Counted from the first letter of the stretch, positions 18,601 through 28,150 are shown. The stretch is 64,000 nt of DNA from Rothia nasimurium (GCF_928392795.1 NZ_CAKMTJ010000001.1:434001-498000), one strand, 5' to 3'. Numbers and translations are program-made. The notes: a model not told the origin generated them from the letters alone.

Positions 18601-19152
18601 ATGTTTTCACCAGCAGAAAAGACCGGCCAGCCCGTCCCCCTACCGCCAGAGACTATCGGCAACCCTACCGGTGGTTTTATCTTTCTGCTGGCTGTCCCCT
18701 CAGCCCTCACAAGCCACGTGACCTGGGCTCTTGAAAATCTCACTGCCCACCGGCTGACCCCCACCTGGCAAGCCCAACCCCAGAAACCGGGCTACCACCG
18801 TGCAGATATCAGCTGGCAGGGCAACAGCGGGGGAGCCGCCCTCATCGCCTCCACCCTCCGTCACTTCAAGGGCAGCTACTTTGAAGTCACCGAGCGCCGC
18901 ACCGCAACCTCCGACGCCTTACGCATCATGCACACCCCCGAACTCGGCATCTGCACCTTACCGGTAGATCTCCAGGGCAACTTCACCGTGACCGAAGACC
19001 GCATCCGCTATGCCTTCGAAAAAGCAGCCGGTAATTTTGATGAACTCTACCGGCAGTTCTCTGCGGCCGTTGGCCAGCCCTGGGACGACGAACTTGAGCC
19101 CCTGCGTCCTAACGCCTCATCGGCCAGCGCTACCGTCAGGCTCCGGGCCTAA
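18601..19152 (+). CDS. DUF3145 family protein
   Basis: Member of an actinobacterial family of unknown function. Recognisable by GGFIFLLAVPSALTSHVTWALE near residues 21-42, and by ADISWQGNSGGAALIASTLRHF, YFEVTE and TEDRIRYA. Soluble and 183 aa. In many Actinobacteria it is encoded close to fatty-acid synthesis genes, and here it is convergent with fabF, sharing a bidirectional terminator. Start ATG 18601; the upstream Shine-Dalgarno is weak. Confidence 0.82.
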   Translation: MFSPAEKTGQPVPLPPETIGNPTGGFIFLLAVPSALTSHVTWALENLTAHRLTPTWQAQPQKPGYHRADISWQGNSGGAALIASTLRHFKGSYFEVTERRTATSDALRIMHTPELGICTLPVDLQGNFTVTEDRIRYAFEKAAGNFDELYRQFSAAVGQPWDDELEPLRPNASSASATVRLRA

Positions 19153-19180
19153 GACAAGAGAGTATGCCCCAGAGCACAGC

Positions 19181-19230
19181 AAAGGGCCCTTCTGCCCGAA
19201 CCAGGGTTCGCGCAGAAGGGCCCTTTCTCA
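19181..19230. terminator. Bidirectional terminator between DUF3145 gene and fabF
   Basis: A 15-base perfect inverted repeat AAAGGGCCCTTCTGC / GCAGAAGGGCCCTTT separated by 16 bases. It serves the convergent genes on both strands. Confidence 0.85.
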
Positions 19231-19250
19231 CAAGCTAGACCAACACGGTA

Positions 19251-20522
19251 CTATTTGCTGACGCTACGGAAAGCCGCTACAGCGTTGTGGCCACCAAAGC
19301 CGAAGGAGTTCGAGACAGCAACAATCTCACCGGCGGGAAGGTCCCGAGCCTCGGTGACAACGTCGAGGTCAATCTCGGGGTCCTTGTTCTCCAGGTTGAT
19401 GGTGCAGGGAGCCTTGCGGTGGTAAACCGCAAGAACAGTCAGTACAGCTTCAAGAGCACCGGCACCGCCGAGCAGGTGACCGGTCATTGACTTGGTTGCA
19501 GACACAGCTATCTTGCCGGTGTGCTCCCCGAAGACCTCACGCAGAGCCAGGGACTCGGGGATATCACCCACGGGAGTAGAGGTTGCGTGCGCATTGACGT
19601 GCACTACCTGCTCGGGAGAAATACCGCCATCGGTCAGAGCTTCCTGCAGGGCGCGGGTAGCACCCAGAGCAGCCGGGTCGGGAGCGGTGATGTGGTGGGC
19701 GTCCGCTGAGACGCCGGTGCCAGCCAGCTCCGCGTAGATACGGGCACCGCGGGCCAGCGCGTGCTCCTCAGATTCGAGAATCAGCGCAGCACCGCCCTCA
19801 CCCATCACAAAACCGTCGCGGCCGGTATCGTAGGGGCGGGAAGCACCAGCAGGGTCATCGTTGCGGGTCGATAGGGCCTGCATCTTTGCAAAGGCGCCAA
19901 TCGTCATGGGGTGGATTGCAGCCTCAGAACCACCGGCAATCACCACATCGGCCTTACCCGAGCGAATCAGCATCAGGCCCAGCTCCAAAGCCTCGGTCGA
20001 CGAAGCGCAGGCGGACACCACGGTCTGGGCAGCGCCACGGGCCTTCAGGTTCATCGAGACGGCAGCAGCATTTGAATTGGGCATCAGCATGGGAACCGTC
20101 ATAGGCAGCATACGGCGCGGGCCCTTCTCGCGCAGAGTATCCCAGGCATCGAGTAACGTCCACACGCCCCCGATACCGGTACCGAACGCAACGGCGGTCC
20201 GCAGCGGATCACACTCTTCAGCAGCCTCAGCGTCAGGGCCGCTAAAACCGGCGTCCTCCCAGGCCTCGCGCGCAGCAACCAAAGCCAGCTGACCCGAGGG
20301 GTCCAGGCGCTTAGCCTCAACCTTAGTCAGGCGGCCCGAATCAACAGCGTCTACAGCCACACGGCCAGCAATCGAAACCGGCAGGTCGAATTCCTCAACC
20401 CAGGGCTCTTCAATAGTGGTGATGCCTGAGACACCTGCAAGCGCATTTTCCCAGGTCGTCGGGACATCCCCACCGATGGGGGTGGTGGCGCCGAGGCCGG
20501 TGACCACAACTTTACGAGTCAT
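19251..20522 (-). CDS. fabF: 3-oxoacyl-[acyl-carrier-protein] synthase II
   Basis: Condensing enzyme that elongates acyl-ACP with malonyl-ACP. The Cys-His-His triad is visible: VVSACASSTEAL, VNAHATSTPVGD and KSMTGHLLGGAGALEA. It starts MTRKVVVTGLGATTPIGG, so ATG at 20522 (preceded by AAGGAAT) is preferred over an upstream in-frame start at 20582. 423 aa. Last gene of fabD-fabH-acpP-fabF on the minus strand, about 90 bases after acpP. Confidence 0.95.
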   Translation of the reverse strand: MTRKVVVTGLGATTPIGGDVPTTWENALAGVSGITTIEEPWVEEFDLPVSIAGRVAVDAVDSGRLTKVEAKRLDPSGQLALVAAREAWEDAGFSGPDAEAAEECDPLRTAVAFGTGIGGVWTLLDAWDTLREKGPRRMLPMTVPMLMPNSNAAAVSMNLKARGAAQTVVSACASSTEALELGLMLIRSGKADVVIAGGSEAAIHPMTIGAFAKMQALSTRNDDPAGASRPYDTGRDGFVMGEGGAALILESEEHALARGARIYAELAGTGVSADAHHITAPDPAALGATRALQEALTDGGISPEQVVHVNAHATSTPVGDIPESLALREVFGEHTGKIAVSATKSMTGHLLGGAGALEAVLTVLAVYHRKAPCTINLENKDPEIDLDVVTEARDLPAGEIVAVSNSFGFGGHNAVAAFRSVSK

Positions 20523-20614
20523 GCTTGATTCCTTCGAATACAGTCTTGGGTTGGAGTAAAGAATAAAAAGCAGGTTGGGCACGATAAGACCGTGCCCAAC
20601 CTGGTCAACGCGAC

Positions 20615-20860
20615 TTAGGCGTTAGCGTTAGCGATGAAGTTAACAGCGTCGCCGACGGTCTTCAGGTTCTTGACCTCTTCGTCGGGAATGGTAACGCCGA
20701 ACTTTTCCTCAGCGTTCACAACGATGGTCATCATTGAGATGGAGTCGATGTCCAGGTCTTCGGTGAAGGACTTCTCGAGCTGGACGTCCTCAACCTCTAC
20801 ACCGGTCTCTTCGTTCACGATTTCTGCAAGACCTGCGAGGATTTCGTTCTGATCTGCCAT
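20615..20860 (-). CDS. acpP: Acyl carrier protein
   Basis: Carries growing acyl chains on a 4'-phosphopantetheine attached to S40 in DLDIDSISMM. The motif is DSI rather than the usual DSL, a conservative change. Acidic four-helix protein of 81 aa. AGGAGCC precedes the ATG. It lies between fabH and fabF; a 234-base gap to fabH could hold its own promoter. Confidence 0.96.
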   Translation of the reverse strand: MADQNEILAGLAEIVNEETGVEVEDVQLEKSFTEDLDIDSISMMTIVVNAEEKFGVTIPDEEVKNLKTVGDAVNFIANANA

Positions 20861-21094
20861 GATGGCTCCTTCGTCTTAGTATGAGTGGCGTGGGGCCACT
20901 GATGTAACTCACCGCGCAGGGGTGCGCAGCGGTTGAGGGTTAAGCGGGCAGAGCCCACTTTAGCTTCCAAAATTGAGTGTAGCCCCTAGCCCGCACAAAG
21001 CTAAGCTGTGACGCCACCTAATTTTTGAAATAAATCTAACATTTTGTCAAAATACGGTGCGGACGCCCGCCCCACCGACCCGGCACAGGGCAGG
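20861..21094 (-). other. Intergenic region between fabH and acpP
   Basis: 234 bases with no gene. It holds one GCGGACGCC motif copy (21059-21067) and an AT-rich patch around 21010-21055, a plausible place for an acpP promoter on the minus strand. I cannot fix a -35/-10 pair with confidence. Confidence 0.4.
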
Positions 21095-22120
21095 TTAGGG
21101 GAACATAACAACCTGAGCCGCGTAGGCCAGACCCGCACCGAAACCAATCTGCAGGGCAAACTTGCCAGAAAGATCGGGGTTATCCTGGAGCAGCTGGTGG
21201 GCAGCTAGCGGAACGGAGGCAGCAGAGGTGTTACCCGCACACTCGATATCGCGGGCCACCACAACGCTCTCGGGTAGCTTCAGGGTTTTCACCATCTGGT
21301 CGATAATGCGCATGTTGGCCTGGTGAGTCACCAGCGCTCCCAAATCATCTGCAGTAATACCGGCAGCATCGAGAGCCTTCTGCGCAACCTTAGCCATCTC
21401 CCACACAGCCCAACGGAAGACCGTCTGGCCGTCCTGACGCAGGGTCGGCCAAAGCTTCTCGCCCTCCTGCACCGGGTTAGCCACAAAATCACGGTTGCGG
21501 ATCTCAAGCATGGAATGGGTCATGCCCACAGCGCCCCAGCGCTCGCCGTCCGAACCCCAGATAGTGGGGCCGATGCCGGGCACATCGGAAGCACCAACGA
21601 CCGCCGCACCAGCACCGTCACCGAGCAGGAAGGAAATGGTGCGTTCGGTGTTGTCGATGAAATCCGAGAGTTTCTCAACGCCGATGACCAGAACCTTCTG
21701 GGCGGTACCGGACCGCACCAGGGCGTCAGCTTGGGCGATGCCGTAGCAGAAACCGGCACAGGCAGCTGAAATATCGTAGGCGGGAGCCTTGGAACCGACA
21801 GCCTCAGCGACCAGGGTAGCTAGGGCCGGGGTGGCGTAGGGGTGGGAGATGGTTGCGACGATGACGGCATCCAGCTCTTCGCCCTGCACACCTGAGGCGG
21901 CCAGGGCGTCCTGGGCAGCTCCCACAGCAAGATCTGTTACAGAAATCTTTTCTGAGGCACGGTGGCGGGTCTTGATGCCGGTGCGCTGAACGATCCATTC
22001 ATCTGAGGAGTCGATCGGGCCGGCAATGTCGTCGTTGGTGACGATCAGGTCGGGGCGGGCAGCACCGTAGCCCAGAATACGGGAGTAGCGGTTGGGCTCA
22101 ACCTGCTTGAGAGTAGGCAT
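21095..22120 (-). CDS. fabH: 3-oxoacyl-[acyl-carrier-protein] synthase III
   Basis: Starts fatty-acid synthesis by condensing an acyl-CoA with malonyl-ACP. Triad residues: Cys in DISAACAGFCYGIAQA, His in ALVTHQANMRIID, Asn in IECAGNTSAASVP. 341 aa, normal length. In branched-chain Actinobacteria FabH primes with isobutyryl- or 2-methylbutyryl-CoA; that preference is inferred from taxonomy. AAAGGACTTC precedes the start. fabD lies 23 bases upstream. Confidence 0.95.
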   Translation of the reverse strand: MPTLKQVEPNRYSRILGYGAARPDLIVTNDDIAGPIDSSDEWIVQRTGIKTRHRASEKISVTDLAVGAAQDALAASGVQGEELDAVIVATISHPYATPALATLVAEAVGSKAPAYDISAACAGFCYGIAQADALVRSGTAQKVLVIGVEKLSDFIDNTERTISFLLGDGAGAAVVGASDVPGIGPTIWGSDGERWGAVGMTHSMLEIRNRDFVANPVQEGEKLWPTLRQDGQTVFRWAVWEMAKVAQKALDAAGITADDLGALVTHQANMRIIDQMVKTLKLPESVVVARDIECAGNTSAASVPLAAHQLLQDNPDLSGKFALQIGFGAGLAYAAQVVMFP

Positions 22121-22143
22121 CGTGAAGTCCTTTCGGGGAAACT

Positions 22144-23055
22144 TTAGGCCTGAAGAGCCTGGGCTAGGGGTGCAAGGTCATCGGGGGTGTTGATAGCGGA
22201 CGCCGGCGTGCCGCGCATACCGCGCTTGGCCAGGCCCACGAGGGTACCGGCGGGAGCAACCTCAACCAGGCGGGTAACTTCCCGCTCCGCGAGAGTTGCC
22301 ATGCACAGGTCCCAGCGGACGGGGCGGGTCACCTGGGCAACCAGCGATTCAAGGGCCGCTGTCCCTGAGGCAACGGGCTGGCCGTCGAAGTTTGAGAGCA
22401 GCTCAGCAGTCGGTTCTGCGGGGGAGAGGCCTGCCGCAAAGTCTGCCAGGGGCCCCTGGGCTGCCGCCATGTAGTCGGTATGGAAGGCACCGGCTACCTT
22501 CAGCGGAATCACGCGGGTCTTAGCGGGCGGGTTCTCGGCGAAAGCTGCAAGAGCGTCGAGGGAACCAGCGGCTACAATCTGCCCGCCGCCGTTCGAGTTA
22601 GCGGCGGTGAGGTTGGCTTCAGCGATAGCGGCGCGGACGTCGTCCTCAACTCCGCCGAGCACGGCAGCCATACCGGTGGGGGTAGCGGCAGCTGCCTGAG
22701 CCATGCCATCGGCCCGCACCTTGATAAAACGCATGGCGTCCTCTTCGGTGAGCACACCGGCTAGGGCTGAAGCGGTAATCTCACCCACTGAGTGACCGGC
22801 AAAAACAAGCTTCTGGCCCTCTAGGGCCTTCTGGGCTAGGCGACCGGTGACAAGACCAGCTGCCACAATCAGGGGCTGGGCAATAGCAGTGTCCTTGATG
22901 GTTTCCTCATCGGCCTCGGTGCCGTAATGAACCAGGTCGAGCTCTACAGCCTCAGAGAGACGCTCGAGGTGGGGGCGTACCCCATCGAGGTCTAACCAGC
23001 TTGAGAGGAACCCGGGCTTCTGCGACCCCTGGCCGGGGCACACCAGTGCTATCAC
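22144..23055 (-). CDS. fabD: Malonyl-CoA:ACP transacylase
   Basis: Transfers malonyl from CoA to ACP. Starts MIALVCPGQGSQKPGF. The nucleophile Ser is in VFAGHSVGEITA and the catalytic His in VAGAFHTDYM. 303 aa, normal length. First gene of the fab operon. The start codon on the minus strand at 23055 is GTG. No regulator gene lies next to it, but a palindrome is present about 30 bases upstream. Confidence 0.95.
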   Translation of the reverse strand: MIALVCPGQGSQKPGFLSSWLDLDGVRPHLERLSEAVELDLVHYGTEADEETIKDTAIAQPLIVAAGLVTGRLAQKALEGQKLVFAGHSVGEITASALAGVLTEEDAMRFIKVRADGMAQAAAATPTGMAAVLGGVEDDVRAAIAEANLTAANSNGGGQIVAAGSLDALAAFAENPPAKTRVIPLKVAGAFHTDYMAAAQGPLADFAAGLSPAEPTAELLSNFDGQPVASGTAALESLVAQVTRPVRWDLCMATLAEREVTRLVEVAPAGTLVGLAKRGMRGTPASAINTPDDLAPLAQALQA

Positions 23056-23086
23056 GCGTAACCGCCTTGAAAATAGAGTGTGAGAC

Positions 23087-23107
23087 CTAGAACTTGAAAG
23101 TTTCTAG
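23087..23107. promoter_or_regulatory. Imperfect palindrome upstream of fabD
   Basis: CTAGAACTTGAAAGTTTCTAG: arms CTAGAA(A)CTT match when one base is looped out. It lies 32-52 bases before the fabD start, where an operator would be expected. A FasR-type fatty-acid regulator site is one possibility, but I do not have that consensus to compare. Confidence 0.35.
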
Positions 23108-23257
23108 CGCTTTGTTCAAATAACTATCCTACTCCTGTTAGCAGGTCAGCTGGGGCGGCACAGCTGTTCAATCTCAAAAGCCAAGAAAACTCACAGCTAA
23201 GGGCTTCGGCCCAAGAAAGCTAGAGGGTAAGACTGACTAGCCCAAAGACTGCCCAGA

Positions 23258-23298
23258 ACAAAAAGCGGCCCCCACGATAATCGTGGGGGCCGCCCTTA
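23258..23298 (-). terminator. aceE terminator
   Basis: A perfect 13-base stem GCGGCCCCCACGA / TCGTGGGGGCCGC. Read on the minus strand it is followed by TTTTTGTTC, so it terminates aceE. The remaining gap up to fabD holds the fabD promoter region. Confidence 0.85.
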
Positions 23299-23353
23299 CA
23301 CTCAGCGCGAATCTATGACTCGCTGTGAGCTAGGAACTGATCAGCACAGGGGC

Positions 23354-26095
23354 TTATGCGTCGCCACCGGCGGTACCTGAGGTGCCTGCATTGATGTTGT
23401 TCAGGTCGTACTTCTCGAAGGCCTTAGCAGGTGCATCAGCGGGGACCTCGCCTCGCTTAGCCAGCATCTGCAGGGTACGGACGACGATGGACTCGGCGTC
23501 GATCTTGAAGAAGCGGCGGGCACCGGCTCGGGTGTCTGAGAAGCCGAAGCCGTCTGCACCCAGGGTCGCGAATTCGTTGGGAACGAACTGGCGGATGCCG
23601 TCCATCAGGTCGGTCTGGTAGTCAGACACGGCAACGATGGGGCCGGTTGCACCCTCAAGCTGCTGGGCAACGAAGGGGGTGCGGGGGGTGGCGGACGGGT
23701 TGGTCAGCAGCTCACGTTCGGTCTCAAGGCCGTCGCGGCGCAGGTTGGTCCATGAGGTAACTGACCAGACGTCTGCTGAGACGCCCCAGTCCTCGGCCAG
23801 AATCTGCTGTGCCTTTTCAGCCCAGGGAACTGCAACGCCTGAGGCCAGAAGCTGGGCGCGGGGGCCGTCATTCTTTGCCTCGTGCAGGCGGTAGATGCCG
23901 CCGAGCAGGCCGTCAATATCGAGGTTCTCGGGTTCAGCGGGGTGCTGAATGGGCTCGTTGTAGACGGTGATGTAGTACATGACGTTGTGGTCTTCGTCCT
24001 TGTCACCGTACATGTGCTCGATACCGCGCTTGACGATGTGGCCGATTTCGTAACCGTAGGCGGGGTCGTAGTGGATCACTGCGGGGTTGGTGCCAGCCAG
24101 AATCGGTGAGTGGCCGTCTGCGTGCTGCAGGCCTTCACCGGTAAGGGTGGTGCGGCCGGCGGTTGCGCCCATGATGAAGCCACGGGTCATCTGGTCAGCT
24201 GCTGCCCAGAAGGCATCGCCGGTGCGCTGGAAGCCGAACATCGAGTAGAAGATGTAGACGGGGATCATGGGTTCGCCGTGGGTGTCGTAGGAGGAGCCTA
24301 CGGCGGTGAAGGCAGCGGTACCGCCGGCCTCGTTGATGCCCACGTGAATAATCTTGCCCTCGGGTGATTCCTTGTAGGCCAGCATGAGCTCACGGTCAAC
24401 AGCCAGGTAGTTCTGACCGTTGGGGTTGTAAATCTTGGCGGTGGGGAAGTAGGAGTCCATGCCGAAGGTTCGGGCCTCATCGGGGATGATGGGCACGATG
24501 CGGTGGCCGAAGTCCTTCTCACGCATGAGGTCCTTGAGCAGACGCACGAAGGTCATGGTGGTAGCAGCCATCTGCTTACCGGTACCCTTGAATGCACCCT
24601 TGTAGGCCTTGTCTGAGGGCAGGGTAATCTTGGGCTGAACATTCTTGCGGGAGGGGACGAAACCGCCCAGTTCCTCACGGCGGGCCATGAGGTACTTGTA
24701 CTCTTCGGAGTCCTTACCGGGGTGGTAGTAGGGCGGGTTGTAGAGGTCCTTCTCCAGCTCTTCATCGGAGATGGGGATGCGCAGGTGGTCGCGGAACTGC
24801 TTCAGGTCTTCCATCGACAGCTTCTTCATCTGGTGGGTGGCGTTGCGGGCCTCGAAGGAGGCACCCAGGCCGTAACCCTTAACAGACTGAGCAAGAACGA
24901 CGGTGGGCTGACCCTTGTGCTCAACTGCTGCCTTGAAGGCTGAGTAAACCTTCTGGTAGTCGTGAGCGCCGCGCTTCATGGCCCAGATTTCGTCGTCGGT
25001 CATGTCTGCAACGAGTTCCTTGGTCTCAGGGGTCTGGCCAAAGAAGTGCTCGCGGATGAAGCCGCCGGACTCAGCCTTGTAGGTCTGGTAGTCGCCGTCG
25101 CGGGTTTCGTTCATGATGCGGACGAGCTCGCCGGACTTGTCCTTCTCGAGCAGGGAGTCCCATTCACGGCCCCAGAGGACCTTGATGACGTTCCAGCCTG
25201 CGCCACGGAAGAAGGCTTCAAGTTCCTGAACGATCTTGCCGTTACCGCGAACGGGGCCGTCCAGACGCTGCAGGTTGCAGTTGACCACGAAGGTCAGGTT
25301 ATCGAGCTTGTCGTTGGCAGCCAGCTGCAGGGCGCCGCGTGACTCGGGCTCGTCCATTTCGCCGTCACCCAGGAAGGCCCAGACGTGCTGGTCTGAGGTG
25401 TCCTTGATGCCGCGGTTGTGCAGGTACTTGTTGAACTGTGCCTGGTGGATAGCGTTCAGGGGACCAAGGCCCATTGAAACCGTGGGGAACTGCCAGAAGT
25501 CAGGCAGGTTACGGGGGTGGGGGTAGGAGGGCAGGTGAGTGCCCTGCTTGGTCTTTTCCTGACGGAAGCCGTCGAGCTGCTCTTCGGTAATGCGGCCTTC
25601 GAGGAAGGCACGGGCGTAGTTACCGGGGGATGAGTGGCCCTGGAAGAAAATCTGGTCGCCGCCACCGGGGTGGTTGCGGCCACGGAAGAAGTGGTTGAAA
25701 CCTACTTCGTAGAGGGTAGCTACACCCGCGTAGGAGGAGATGTGGCCGCCTACGCCAATGGTGGCCTTCTGTGCGCGCTGAACCATCATGGCAGCGTTCC
25801 AGCGCAGCATGGCGCGGTAGCGGCGTTCAATCTGCTCGTCGCCGGGGTATTCGGGTTCCTGGTCGACAGGAATGGTGTTGACGTAGTCAGTGGTGGTCAC
25901 CATGGGTACGGTGATCGACTTCTGGCCAGCGCGCTGCATGAGTGAGCGCACGATGAACTGTGCACGTTCGGTGCCGTGAGCTTCAACCAGGTCGTCGAAG
26001 GACTCAATCCACTCGCTGGTCTCTTCGGGGTCGATGTCGGTGAAGCTGTTGGTCAGTGCACTCAAAACGTGATCGTTCGTTTCTGAGGGTCCCAC
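23354..26095 (-). CDS. aceE: Pyruvate dehydrogenase E1 component (homodimeric)
   Basis: Thiamine-diphosphate enzyme that decarboxylates pyruvate for the pyruvate dehydrogenase complex, feeding acetyl-CoA to the adjacent fatty-acid pathway. The ThDP/Mg motif is in [14 protein letters not shown] ... [44 protein letters not shown] and the pyrimidine-binding part are also clear. 913 aa is normal. The start is GTG at 26095 with GAGAGG about 8 bases upstream. Not adjacent to E2/E3 genes, as is common in Actinobacteria. Confidence 0.97.
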   Translation of the reverse strand: MGPSETNDHVLSALTNSFTDIDPEETSEWIESFDDLVEAHGTERAQFIVRSLMQRAGQKSITVPMVTTTDYVNTIPVDQEPEYPGDEQIERRYRAMLRWNAAMMVQRAQKATIGVGGHISSYAGVATLYEVGFNHFFRGRNHPGGGDQIFFQGHSSPGNYARAFLEGRITEEQLDGFRQEKTKQGTHLPSYPHPRNLPDFWQFPTVSMGLGPLNAIHQAQFNKYLHNRGIKDTSDQHVWAFLGDGEMDEPESRGALQLAANDKLDNLTFVVNCNLQRLDGPVRGNGKIVQELEAFFRGAGWNVIKVLWGREWDSLLEKDKSGELVRIMNETRDGDYQTYKAESGGFIREHFFGQTPETKELVADMTDDEIWAMKRGAHDYQKVYSAFKAAVEHKGQPTVVLAQSVKGYGLGASFEARNATHQMKKLSMEDLKQFRDHLRIPISDEELEKDLYNPPYYHPGKDSEEYKYLMARREELGGFVPSRKNVQPKITLPSDKAYKGAFKGTGKQMAATTMTFVRLLKDLMREKDFGHRIVPIIPDEARTFGMDSYFPTAKIYNPNGQNYLAVDRELMLAYKESPEGKIIHVGINEAGGTAAFTAVGSSYDTHGEPMIPVYIFYSMFGFQRTGDAFWAAADQMTRGFIMGATAGRTTLTGEGLQHADGHSPILAGTNPAVIHYDPAYGYEIGHIVKRGIEHMYGDKDEDHNVMYYITVYNEPIQHPAEPENLDIDGLLGGIYRLHEAKNDGPRAQLLASGVAVPWAEKAQQILAEDWGVSADVWSVTSWTNLRRDGLETERELLTNPSATPRTPFVAQQLEGATGPIVAVSDYQTDLMDGIRQFVPNEFATLGADGFGFSDTRAGARRFFKIDAESIVVRTLQMLAKRGEVPADAPAKAFEKYDLNNINAGTSGTAGGDA

Positions 26096-26484
26096 TAGTC
26101 AACCTCTCTTTGTTGTAGGGGTATATGTTCACCAGCGGCAGCCTATGTGCCCGGTGAGCCTTGGGTGTATGCCTTGCGCGGCCGGTGGGCAGGCGCTAAG
26201 ACAACTTCCCTTCTATGTTGTCACAAATTGCTTCTTTTAAGGTTGTGGTTTCAAGGGTTTGGGGGTGTGAAATAGCCGTCACTTGCCCCTACTTTTTCTG
26301 AGGGTGAAATTAGCTGGCCTATTTTGGTCGTGTTCTGTTGATTTGGGGGCATGAAGCGTGTTCAGTAGGAACTAAAGGCATGCCCGGTCTCGTTTACTTT
26401 CGTTGCGGAAGTGGTGAAGGAGGGTGTGCGGGGCTTTGTTGAATTGCTAGCCCGCCATTGTCATTTGAATCTTGGAGGACGTAC
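26096..26484. other. Divergent intergenic region, aceE / DUF3052 gene
   Basis: 389 bases between two divergently transcribed genes, so it must hold promoters in both directions. It is locally AT-rich with T-runs around 26220-26360. I see no clear palindromic operator, RNA gene or reading frame with a good ribosome-binding site. Confidence 0.5.
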
Positions 26485-26901
26485 GTGAGCGCCACCGGTG
26501 CTACAAAAGAAACTGTTGGCCAGAAGCTGGGCCTGCCTGCTGGCAGCCTCATGCAGGAGTTTGGCTACGATGAGGATGTCGACTTCGACCTGCGCGATGC
26601 CCTAGAGGATTTTCTGGGAACAGAGCTTCTTGATGAGGATGACCAAGAAGTTGTCGATGGCATCCTGCTGTGGTGGCGTGCTGAGGACGGCGACCTGGTC
26701 GATGGTCTGATGGATGTGCTAGCTACTCTTGACGAGGGTGGGGTGGTATGGCTGCTGACCCCCAAGTCTGGTCGGGATGGGCATATTCCTCCGGTGGAGA
26801 TTCAAGAAGCTGCCCCGCTGGCGGGGCTGCATGTGACCACATCTGAGTCGCTAGCTCAGGATTGGGCTGCTTTTCGCCTGGTCATGAAACAGGGGAAATA
26901 A
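26485..26901 (+). CDS. DUF3052 family protein
   Basis: Actinobacterial family of unknown function, recognised by VGQKLGL ... LMQEFGYDEDVDFDLRDALEDFLGTELLDEDDQEVVDGILLWWRAEDGDLVDGLMD. Strongly acidic and soluble, 138 aa. GTG 26485 with GGAGGA six bases upstream is preferred over an in-frame start at 26458. Encoded divergently from aceE, a position seen in other Actinobacteria. A hairpin terminator follows immediately. Confidence 0.85.
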   Translation: MSATGATKETVGQKLGLPAGSLMQEFGYDEDVDFDLRDALEDFLGTELLDEDDQEVVDGILLWWRAEDGDLVDGLMDVLATLDEGGVVWLLTPKSGRDGHIPPVEIQEAAPLAGLHVTTSESLAQDWAAFRLVMKQGK

Positions 26902-26906
26902 GTGTG

Positions 26907-26942
26907 AGGGCCTTCTGTCAGGGTAGACAGGGGGCCCTTTTT
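26907..26942 (+). terminator. Terminator after DUF3052 gene
   Basis: Imperfect stem AGGGCCTTCTGTC / GACAGGGGGCCCT with a short loop and a run of five T. Confidence 0.75.
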
Positions 26943-27096
26943 CATGGGTTTTAGCCATGGGAAGCGGTGGTTCAGAAAAAAATTAGAAATTTTTTGAAAA
27001 AAATATAAGTGCTTGCCAAGCCGATATTTTCTGATATTTGTCTGTGTAAAATAGTCAGAAAATCGGGCTTTTTGCGCCTTGAGGGGCGGTTTCGAT

Positions 27097-27125
27097 TTGC
27101 AAGACCGTTTGGGTCTGCGTAAAGT
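27097..27125 (+). promoter_or_regulatory. Sigma-70 type promoter of tRNA-Val
   Basis: TTGCAA (27097-27102) and TAAAGT (27120-27125) with exactly 17 bases between, ending 41 bases before the tRNA. The preceding block (26970-27060) is unusually AT-rich and holds an imperfect inverted repeat (about 27022-27070). Confidence 0.6.
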
Positions 27126-27166
27126 ATTACATGTCGCCGCGAGAGATAACGCGGAAGAGGCAACAA

Positions 27167-27239
27167 GGGTCTTTAGCTCAGCTGGTAGAGCGCCACGTTT
27201 ACACCGTGGATGTCATCGGTTCGATCCCGGTAGGACCCA
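27167..27239 (+). tRNA. tRNA-Val (anticodon TAC)
   Basis: Full cloverleaf: acceptor GGGTCTT / AGGACCC, D-arm GCTC-GAGC, anticodon stem CCACG / CGTGG with loop TTTACAC (anticodon TAC), and T-arm GGTTCGATC. The CCA end is not encoded. A clear promoter lies upstream and a terminator downstream, so it is a single-gene unit. Confidence 0.95.
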
Positions 27240-27244
27240 CAGAT

Positions 27245-27281
27245 AAGCCCCACACCTTGGTGTGGGGCTTTTTCTTTTTCT
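27245..27281 (+). terminator. Terminator of tRNA-Val
   Basis: Perfect stem AAGCCCCACACC / GGTGTGGGGCTT followed by TTTCTTTTTC, directly after the tRNA. Confidence 0.85.
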
Positions 27282-27429
27282 ACGGCTAGCTGTAGGTCAG
27301 GTGGGGGAGGGTGTGGGCCTATGTGTGGGCGTCTTGGTAGGGCAAATGTTGCACCGGCAGAAGGCATCGATAGGTAGACTGAAAACTTCAGTTTGACTCA
27401 CACACATACTTTTAGAGGGGAAACCTATC

Positions 27430-28089
27430 GTGACAACTTCCCGTCGCACCCTGCTTCAGGGGACCGCCTGGGCGGCTCCCGCCGTCCTTGCGACCGCAGC
27501 TATCCCTGCTTACGCTGCATCGCCTGCAGCTGTTACTGCTTCAGGTCTCACCGAAGTTTTTGAATTCCAGCCCGCAAACAGTACAAATCCTGCGCCTTTT
27601 ACCGGTACTACTAACCGTGATGGCCAGGGAGGTTTCGATCTTTACACTACTGACGGAAGCACTGCCAGCGTCAGCATAACTTCACTGACTTATCTAGTGC
27701 TGATTCCCAAAAACAGTCTCTACGAGATTACCAAGCTCGAGCATAACTTCCAGGTATCAGCAGCAGAGTGGAGCTCCTTCAGTACCTATAGCGGATCTAT
27801 CGTAACTCTAGCCGACGGCACCACGCTCTCATCAGACAACTATCTGATCTACAGCACTACACGCACCGTGGCCGATTTGAGCAGTGTTTCAATTGCTGGG
27901 AATGATTCAACTCCGATTGATGGCACTGCAATCTCAACCAATATCGCTGGCCATTTCACAGACGGTGGTAACGCGATGATTCCCAGCGAGATAGCAGGCC
28001 TCTACACCGGTTACATCGCGACCTATTCAGTTAATGGCGCAGCCAGCACAACCTCGTCTACCGTTGCACCGTCTACTAAAACTTCCTAG
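27430..28089 (+). CDS. Tat-exported protein of unknown function
   Basis: The N-terminus MTTSRRTLLQGTAWAAPAVLATAAIPAYAAS is a twin-arginine signal peptide (SRRTLL) with an AYA-A type cleavage site near residue 30. The mature part (about 190 aa) is rich in Thr, Ser and Gly, has no Cys, and looks like a beta-sandwich, but I do not recognise the family. The C-terminus is a Ser/Thr-rich tail. No LPxTG anchor is present, so it is probably released or loosely wall-bound. The start is GTG with GAGGGG about ten bases upstream. A terminator follows, so it is monocistronic. Confidence 0.7.
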   Translation: MTTSRRTLLQGTAWAAPAVLATAAIPAYAASPAAVTASGLTEVFEFQPANSTNPAPFTGTTNRDGQGGFDLYTTDGSTASVSITSLTYLVLIPKNSLYEITKLEHNFQVSAAEWSSFSTYSGSIVTLADGTTLSSDNYLIYSTTRTVADLSSVSIAGNDSTPIDGTAISTNIAGHFTDGGNAMIPSEIAGLYTGYIATYSVNGAASTTSSTVAPSTKTS

Positions 28090-28111
28090 GTCAATTTTTA
28101 TAACCCACATT

Positions 28112-28150
28112 AAAAAGGGGAGAGCTCCACGCCGGGCTCTTCCCTTTTTC
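28112..28150 (+). terminator. Terminator after Tat-exported protein gene
   Basis: AAAAAGGGGAGAGCTC / GGGCTCTTCCCTTTTT with a short loop and T-run; the A-run on the other side could allow use in both directions. Confidence 0.8.

Noticed and set aside
27173..27367. Minus-strand frame of 64 codons over tRNA-Val
   Set aside because: It translates the antisense of a tRNA and its terminator; the SYRDRTDD type sequence is a known artefact of such regions.
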